Part shown: piece by piece, positions 57,912-64,000 of the stretch
How the letters are laid out: each line of letters starts with the position of its first letter
Position numbering within the stretch: position 1 is the first letter of the stretch
Source of the DNA: Galaxea fascicularis
Lineage: Eukaryota; Cnidaria; Anthozoa; Scleractinia; Euphylliidae
Assembly: GCA_948470475.1 (NCBI GenBank)
Contig: OX419347.1
Span: 14,371,675-14,435,674 of the forward strand
Direction: 5' to 3'
Length of the DNA stretch: 64,000 bases
Program-made: the position numbers and the translations under genes
Notes under the pieces: model-generated
Databases searched by the model: none
Told to the model about the DNA's origin: nothing
The model's input: the letters and a program-made list of their open reading frames with translations, nothing else

Positions 57912-59313
57912 CTTAGCTGTTGGACATTTCTTAGGATCTGTGTCCCAGCATTTCTTCATCAGCGCTTTCCATTGGTTAGGAGGTTACGCGAAACCTTCCC
58001 TGTGCCCTGGACGGTTACCAGAATCCACCAAGGCGGAAGACGCCTGCAAATATTTCCCGAGGACATCAGCGAAGGCGTGACTTCCGGCCATACCAGATCT
58101 CCCACGAGATTATTCCCAAGCTGTCAATGTCTGCTTTGTAGCCATACGGGTGCAGGTGCCATGAAATGAGGAGTTCCCACATCAGAGCCTGTGATGTCTT
58201 CCTCTAACTTATCCAGGACAGCATCAGCGATCTTTACCACACTTTCTTCTGACAGCTTAAATGCAAATAACAATCACTTTCTCAACTTCCAAAGTTTTTG
58301 GACTTTTATCTTAAACTCTATTGGAAGATTTAACCATGATAACTTAACTATGCTGTAACGTTACTGACAGCCCTAAACCTACTGCAGTTAGCCTGGAGCG
58401 CAGGCATTTTTTTAAGAGGGCGAATGCTATTTTAAATAGTCGCTAATCCACCACCTTGGATTTTCAAACTGTAGGCAGTGGAACAAATCAAAGAGGCGGG
58501 GAAGAGATAGGGCGGAGGGGGAGCCGTCCAAGAGAAAAGAACGCTTCGAAGCTGTAATCTCTGAAATTTGCAGTCAAGTGGGACTAAAATTGGTGCAAGT
58601 CTGCTCGCGTGTCCTACCCTTGAACTTGAAAAATCCCCAACAGAAAGTGTGCTTTCGAAACTCCAGAGAAGGCGAGTCAGAGGTAGAGAAAATCAAGCTG
58701 ACGGTAGACAAATTCGCTGGCAACAAAGGCATCAATGAGGAAAGCTAACCGCTCAAGAGCGTTCCTTGCATTTGCCAAAGAAAACATAGTCTTATCCACT
58801 GCGTCCGAATGAGGCTCAACGTAGCCTAGCTGGGTCATTTTACCAAAATACGTTTTCACACCTCAACACAGCAGCACCACGGCCACCCGCCACCACGGCC
58901 ACCGCGGCACCACTATAATCCCCTCTGCAATGTTTGTGAGCAGTTGTATCACGTATGTTTTTTGTAACTTGTAACTTTGAACATAATGGAGTTGTATTTT
59001 TTTACTCGCCTGAATTTCAATAAGAATGATTCTAGTATGCTAATTTCATACCAAGATGTTTTCTAGCTTGAGGTCTCCGTGGAAAATCCTTTCTCCATGC
59101 ATGAACGACAAAGCTTCTGTGATCTCTTTTACCCATCGACATGCTTCTATCATGGCAACGGGAAATCCAGATTTCACCGCATCAGGAGTGGATTGAGGAT
59201 TTCCAAAGATGAGACTCTTACGCTGTCCATGCCTTGGAAGTACTGTACTGAGGTGCCATTAGTAGACCTTAACAACGTTGGGGTGCTCTAGTGTAACATT
59301 CTGAGGAGCAAGG
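57912..59313 (-). pseudogene. Broken protein kinase gene (two exon remnants)
   Basis: On the minus strand, 59313-59052 encodes NVTLEHPNVVKVY, then a stop and a frame change, then SLIFGNPQSTPDAVKSGFP and ALSFMHGERIFHGDLKLENIL, the catalytic-loop region. The donor GTATGA follows. The next exon (58255-57912, acceptor AAG) continues in frame with LSEESVVKIADAVLDKLEED and VGTPHFMAP, then shifts frame to YGYKADIDSLGIISWEIWYG. After a stop it ends with WKALMKKCWDTDPKKCPTA and the donor GTATGT. The HRD motif is HGD and the DFG motif reads DAV; the magnesium-binding Asp-Phe-Gly is therefore lost. Stops and shifts occur in both exons. Retained introns point to a decayed gene duplicate, not a processed copy. 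The parent kinase family was not identified. Confidence 0.8.
58677..58859 (-). other. Protein-like open stretch inside the kinase pseudogene intron
   Basis: Reads KTYFGKMTQLGYVEPHSD, MFSLANARNALERLAFLID and FVASEFVYRQLDFLYL on the minus strand. It looks like a helical peptide but matches no family I know and falls in the presumed intron between the kinase exon remnants. It could be a chance frame, an inserted exon or part of another broken gene. Confidence 0.25.
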
Positions 59314-59329
59314 GTGAATGAAAAAAATT

Positions 59330-59990
59330 AGCGGCACGATATTTAACAATACCACTTCAAGTTCGAGATCTTTGTCGGCTCCTTTGGCCTTTGGTACAGA
59401 ATACCTCAGTAAATGGCGTGCGGCAGATCAAATTACACGGCATTTAAGCCAGGACTACGACAACCCCAACGAACATGTCATTTTATCGACGTTGATGCAA
59501 CTAATTCGCAGTTAATCCAGAGCGTTTAACTCGTGAAAAGAGGCTTTCTGAAGGACTGATCGTCTAGAAACAGGTAAATGGCGATTTTCGTCCAAACGAG
59601 TATGGGAACTCGTGCTTTATATTTCGAATTAAAATGCAATTCTCTGTGACATTTCATTACTTCATTTTTTCTCTTCCTTTGAGAGATCGAACCTTTGAAG
59701 AGTGATGTTCTCTTGACAAAATAAAACCTTTATCTCATTGCTTCGGTCCCCTTTTTGGAAATAATCGAGTTTCAGACCACTTTCGCTTCAGTAAAAACTG
59801 TGCTAACAATTTATCAAGTAATGGTATGAAGTAAAGCCTCACAGGCATGGACATGGAGACCCTCTCTTTTTATTGCATTTCTTTGGTGTTCTTGACATGG
59901 ACAACCACCTTGCAAAGTTTCAGACAAAATCTACTGCGACTTATATTTCTGTGGAATGACCTTAAGTAAAAACAGAGAATAAAAAATTCA
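59330..59990. other. Gene-free stretch
   Basis: Nothing recognisable; the open frame at 59318-59515 has no domain. Confidence 0.45.
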
Positions 59991-59999
59991 CCGTTACTG

Positions 60000-60530
60000 T
60001 GCATACTTCCTCCACAAAACTTGGATCTGGTCATTTCAAGTTGTTGTTGTTGTTTATCAGAAGACGGTAACGAAATGTACCAAATTTCCTCAGCACGTGC
60101 AAAGCCATTGTTGTTGCTCATCAGACCTATTGTTTTGTGGCGAGGGAACTTTAGCAGCGGCAACGGCGACCGCGACGAAAACTTTATTTCAAAATATTAC
60201 TTCTCGCTTTTCTAACTCTTTCGCGATTATTCCAATTTGTTTCACATGGAAAATGTCCAGGGTCTAAAGTTCTATAAACAGCGTGTAAGAGAGAAGGCTG
60301 AAGAAATAAAAATTTACCGTCATGGGCTCACATTCTTGTTGAACCTAAAATTTGGTCATTTCACTTTGTTGTTTTGCAGAGGACGGCAAAGAAATGTACC
60401 AAACTGTAAAACACATGTGCAGAGTGATCAGTGTTGTTGCTAATTAAACCTATTGTTCTGTGTCGTTCTCGTTGCCGTTTCCGTCCTGTTCGATTCTATG
60501 CTTTTGTCTATATATCTTCAGGTGTTACTG
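60000..60530. repeat. Copies 3 and 4 of the 32571 repeat family, in tandem
   Basis: Two tandem-like blocks (60028-60130 and 60353-60470) share GGTCATTTCA...TTGTTGTTTT, GACGGCAAAGAAATGTACCA, CATGTGCAGAGTGATC-type and TTAAACCTATTGTT. Between them are TTATTCCAATTTGTTTCAC and the ACTTCTCG motif seen in the 32571 foldback. The family is therefore dispersed in at least three places in this window. Confidence 0.75.
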
Positions 60531-60553
60531 AAACTTCAGAATACTAACAGTTA

Positions 60554-60760
60554 AGGCCGATACACACGAGGGGTTTTGCTCCTGGGTTTTGCTTCAGGGG
60601 AACGATCCGGGAGCAAAGCTTCTCCGTGTGTACCAATGATTTCAAAGGCGTAATTCAGTCTCGGGAGCAGAATTTCCACCCTGCAAAATTGTGTGTTCTG
60701 GTCGTGCAAATTGACCCTGGAGCATGCTCCTGGAGCAAAATCCCTCGTGTGTATCGACCT
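60554..60760. mobile_element. PIF/Harbinger-type MITE, 207 bp, TSD TTA
   Basis: The left end AGGCCGATACACACGAGGGG and the reverse complement of the right end AGGTCGATACACACGAGGGA match at 18 of 20 positions, continuing TTTTGCTCC on both sides. Both flanks carry TTA (60551-60553, 60761-60763), the 3-bp target duplication expected of PIF/Harbinger. No transposase. Confidence 0.85.
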
Positions 60761-60763
60761 TTA

Positions 60764-62179
60764 GGTCCAAGTGGTGCTAAATTGATGTCAATGAACATCA
60801 GAAGGCTGCTAAATCGATTTCGCTCTTTTCACTCTGCTGCGGTTACCGGACGTTGCGTTTTGGGTATAACACATATCTAATTCATACACCAAACCGCTTC
60901 CATTCTTCTTAATTTGTGAACTTGTGTACTGCTAGACTGATATTCGTACCTACCCTGGTGACCATTCACTTTTCATAACTGATTGCCTCGCCGTCCATCG
61001 TGGCTACCATTTTCTCCATTTCCACGATGTTTTTAATACCGTCTGCACTTTTTTTTTACTTGTGGGTGTAGATTATAAAATCCTAAAAGAAATGCTACTT
61101 CTCAAAGCAAACTGAGTCCAGCAAATTTGACGGGAGTTTTTCTGTGCGAACCCAAAAACCGTGAGCGCTATGATTTGAATGTGGCGTTACCATAGACCAC
61201 AATCACTTGCGGTCGTATCACAACAAACAGCTTTGACCGTTTCTCTCCACTTTCATAGCAAGCTAATGAGGAGAGCCTGGGGACGAGGTTGTTCTCTTCC
61301 TGTCACCAGGGGTACAGATTAAGATACCAGAATGAACATTTTGAATAAGTGTAGGCGACGGGTAGTACGATAAATTCTTGAGCCCAATCGACCCACAGAG
61401 TCACGTCTAGGAGACTAATTGAACACACACAAATTCTTTATTCGGTGACTTGCTTCAGTGCTAATGTCTTCGTAACACCAAACACAGTTGAAATGTCGAC
61501 AGATTAGATGATCAAAATTAACGAAGTAGAAGTTGCTATTTGGTAGTGGTCGAGACTGTGATTTAGAGTATGGTTCGAACTAGAACACAAGAAAGACAGA
61601 ATACTACTTAACAATTTAAACTCTAAAGTCTAAGACTAAATCACGCAATAAACAAAATGAAAAATAGAACTAAACTCAACCGTGAAAAGAAAACTACGAG
61701 GATGTAAACAAAATAAAACAGACTTACTTTAGTCTCCGGGATGCGAAGGATTCCTACTTAAGCTCTGGTAATAGCGAAGTTACTATATAGAGTGTCGATA
61801 GTACTGCCGGGGATACTCTTTCGTGATAGCTGAACAGAAAAATCTAAAAGGCACGTGGCTTGATACAATTGACTTCTTCATAAGTGAGAAACAACAAGTC
61901 ATTTGTGTACATAAGACATGTAGAAACTTGAAACCAAAAAAATATAAATTTAGAAATTAGTGTAACGAAAGCTAACGATTATTGGCGTGCAAAACTAACA
62001 ATAAGCAAGGATCAATTTGAACAGTGAAAAGAATCAGAACTGCAAGATGACCTCCTTTGCGAAATGCAATTTGTAGCTTCGGTAGAGACGTATGCTGTTG
62101 CAATGAATCCCTAAAAATCAGTTTCGTCCTTTAGCTACCTTGCGCCTTTTATTCGTTCCAAGATAAGACAGCCGGAAAG
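60764..62179. other. Gene-free stretch
   Basis: No exon or element was recognised. The 5' UTR and promoter of the small gene at 62180 should be at the right end; no distinctive core promoter motif is visible. Confidence 0.5.
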
Positions 62180-62341
62180 ATGGCTTTTTCTAGTACAGAG
62201 GGGACAGACGATATTGCAAAGATGCTTGAGGCGATTCAAACGATGGAAAAGCTTGGTATTTCGGGCGAAGCACTAAATGAGATGAAAACTCGAGTTGAGG
62301 AGAAGTTAAGTCGAGGAAGAGAGAGAGCAAAAGAACAGAAG
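62180..62341 (+). CDS. Small two-exon gene, exon 1 (coiled-coil-like)
   Basis: ATG 62180 opens 54 codons: MAFSSTEGTDDIAKMLEAIQ, then TMEKLGISGEALNEMKTRVE and EKLSRGRERAKEQK. The exon ends with a phase-0 donor GTATGA at 62342. The peptide is charged and rich in Glu, Lys, Arg and Met, with regular hydrophobic spacing that suggests an amphipathic helix or short coiled coil. It resembles no family I can name. Without splicing, the frame meets a stop one codon after the exon (GTATGA), so splicing is needed to reach exon 2. The small size makes it easy to miss in automatic annotation. Confidence 0.55.
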
Positions 62342-62731
62342 GTATGAAATCAGTAGTGATATTCGTCATTTTCACCACACACAGGGTACTGAGACGCGAA
62401 ATGAGCTCACGGAGCACAATTATTCGGCACATTGCGATGTTTTGTCTTTTGATACTTACTGTTCTGTACTTTGTAAAATCTGTTCTTCGATGGTACTGAA
62501 CAAGATTACACCAATAACAGAAAGAAATCACTTTCGTTATTATTATTATTATGGACTGGCCGCCGGGCAAGAGGAAATGATTTTCCGTAATCGAATACGT
62601 CGTTTGATTAACAGCTTTATATTCACCTCTTGATATACTGAAGACAAATGAATGAAAAATATTTCAGACTTGAGTTTTGAAAAAAATTAACATTCTGCCT
62701 TGATTCTGACTTGCTTGGACAACTATTGTAG

Positions 62732-62809
62732 GAAGAAAACGCTTCATCCCGGGACGTCGGATCTGAATCAAAGAGAATCAGTTTGTCGTTTCACGCAACA
62801 AAGATTTAA
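62732..62809 (+). CDS. Small two-exon gene, exon 2 (C-terminus)
   Basis: After the acceptor TATTGTAG, 25 codons follow: EENASSRDVGSESKRISLSF and HATKI, then TAA. Phase 0 matches exon 1, giving a 79-residue protein joined as ...AKEQK-EENASS.... The Ser-rich SKRISLS could be a phosphorylation-type site, but this is inference. No poly(A) signal was located close by. Alternative splicing to a distant exon cannot be excluded. Confidence 0.45.
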   Translation, partial: EENASSRDVGSESKRISLSFHATKI

Positions 62810-64000
62810 CAAATGTCTACGAACACTGGACGCATAGCTAGGCGACCAGCATTCTGCTCCGACGCACAAGACCACCAAGTTGACCAGTTCAAGGAAAAAT
62901 TGAGCCTGGTATTTTAATTCCGAACGCTTTCAAGCGCGGTTTCCGGTCACAAATATGGGGCAGCCCTTTCCAGCCTTTCGCTTTTTAAAATTCGGTTAAA
63001 TGTCCGTTTGGAAGGCCTTCCAGTCTCTTCGTTTCAATGTTTGGCGACGAATTGCCACGTGGTTGTGGAAAGTAAGTAATTTCCTCTTTTCCAAAGTGAA
63101 AACTACTTAATGACAACAACATATTTTTGCTAATTATAAATTGTCTAGGAAAGGTTAGCTTTCATTTTCGTAAAGCTAGTACCAACAAAATGCTTCGGTC
63201 ATAAGGTTAAAGTTCCTAAAACCTAACCGAAGAGAGTCATCTGTATCCAATGGATTTTCAGTCAGAAATCGTTCTTTATATGGCCTTGAACCGGCATGGG
63301 ATCCCGTTTGTTTGTCAGCCGCGTACAGAGTTGTCTGTACATTCTCCATAGTGGTTTCCATGCATTTTCTATGGTGATGTTAAGGAAAATTTGCTAAACA
63401 ATTAAGACCTTTGTCACTTGTTGACCACTTCCTTTGTTCTCACAACCTTAGTATGTTTGATTGAGTAGCGTCATTTTAAGGAGCAATAAGGCGATGGCCA
63501 CTCTTAAGAGTTAATTCACTTAATTCACCACTATTATGAAGTTTTTCTACGCTTGAAAATCATGGATCGACTAAAATCTGAAACCTGAAGGTTTGTATTC
63601 CAGCCGATTCTGATTGGCTCACAAAACATAGTCGGCTAAAAGTTCATATTCTGATCAGAGAAATCTGACCAATGAACTCTTGAGCGGCTATAAGGTAAGC
63701 TTAAAAATTTCGTCATCCCTTGAACGCATCTGTTGATACGTACGGCTTCTGCCATTTTAACCTTTTATGTACCAATAGTGACCACCATCTAACTTCTCCT
63801 TACCCCGTGAATAGTTTGTCAAGCATACAGGGCAAGAGAATACAGGAAACGATCACTAGGCGATCAGTTGTGACAACATTAATACAAATTCATACATGTA
63901 ACATATATAAGAAATATTTGAATTGAGAGCTGTAAGGATCGAGAATACACACCTTGAGTATGTATGTATGTACCCTAGACCACGTTTTTCTTCAAAATCA
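62810..64000. other. Gene-free stretch to the window edge with dispersed repeat
   Basis: The minus-strand open frame at 63176-63361 (ending LDTDDSLRLGFRNFNLMTE) looks protein-like but has no family or splice support. About 63755-63960 resembles the dispersed repeat near 6110-6320. Nothing else is recognisable. Confidence 0.45.

Noticed and set aside
1..64000. CRISPR array or prokaryotic defence system
   Set aside because: Repeats are tandem or inverted without regular spacers, and the genes are animal genes with introns.

Overview
The window is animal nuclear DNA: split exons with GT/AG borders, a tRNA gene with internal pol III promoter boxes, LINE, SINE, MITE and BEL/Pao retroelements, and AT-rich gene-poor spacers. 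The repeat types, a BEL/Pao element encoding a DUF1759-type Gag, intronless P450 and otopetrin-like genes and small dispersed inverted repeats all suit a cnidarian, probably a coral-like anthozoan. That assignment is inference, not proof.

Layout. 1-2.5 kb (minus): three N-terminal exons of a SMARCA4/Brahma-type chromatin-remodelling ATPase, including the QLQ domain, with a large foldback repeat in one intron. About 4.1 kb (minus): a tRNA-Phe(GAA) gene with all canonical parts plus about 30 extra nt near the T arm. 5.0-5.9 kb (plus): the first two exons of a prolyl 4-hydroxylase alpha-subunit-like protein, with no catalytic exons visible downstream. 7.1-8.6 kb (minus): a complete intronless cytochrome P450. 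8.6-29.7 kb: a long gene-poor stretch holding two related minisatellites in opposite orientation, a decayed LINE 3' end, several MITEs and one candidate exon. 29.8-30.8 kb (minus): a 334-codon open frame for a basic disordered protein. 32.5-34.5 kb: foldback repeats. 36.5-38.4 kb (plus): a complete intronless otopetrin-type channel gene. 39.5-48.4 kb: an extended degenerate TGAC-type tetranucleotide region interrupted by a MITE, a 165-170 bp tandem repeat, a foldback element and a SINE. 50.1-56.1 kb: an apparently intact BEL/Pao LTR retrotransposon. 57-59.3 kb: a LINE 3' fragment and a broken protein kinase gene on the minus strand. 60-60.8 kb: more dispersed repeats and a MITE. 62.2-62.8 kb (plus): a two-exon small gene of 79 codons.

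The host genes do not form one pathway. They are a chromatin remodeller, a secretory-pathway collagen hydroxylase fragment, an ER monooxygenase and a membrane proton channel. The rest is mostly repeat-derived. No operon or obvious gene cluster is present. The most unusual items are the tRNA insertion, the apparently young BEL/Pao copy, the multi-kilobase TGAC tract and the paired foldback repeats.
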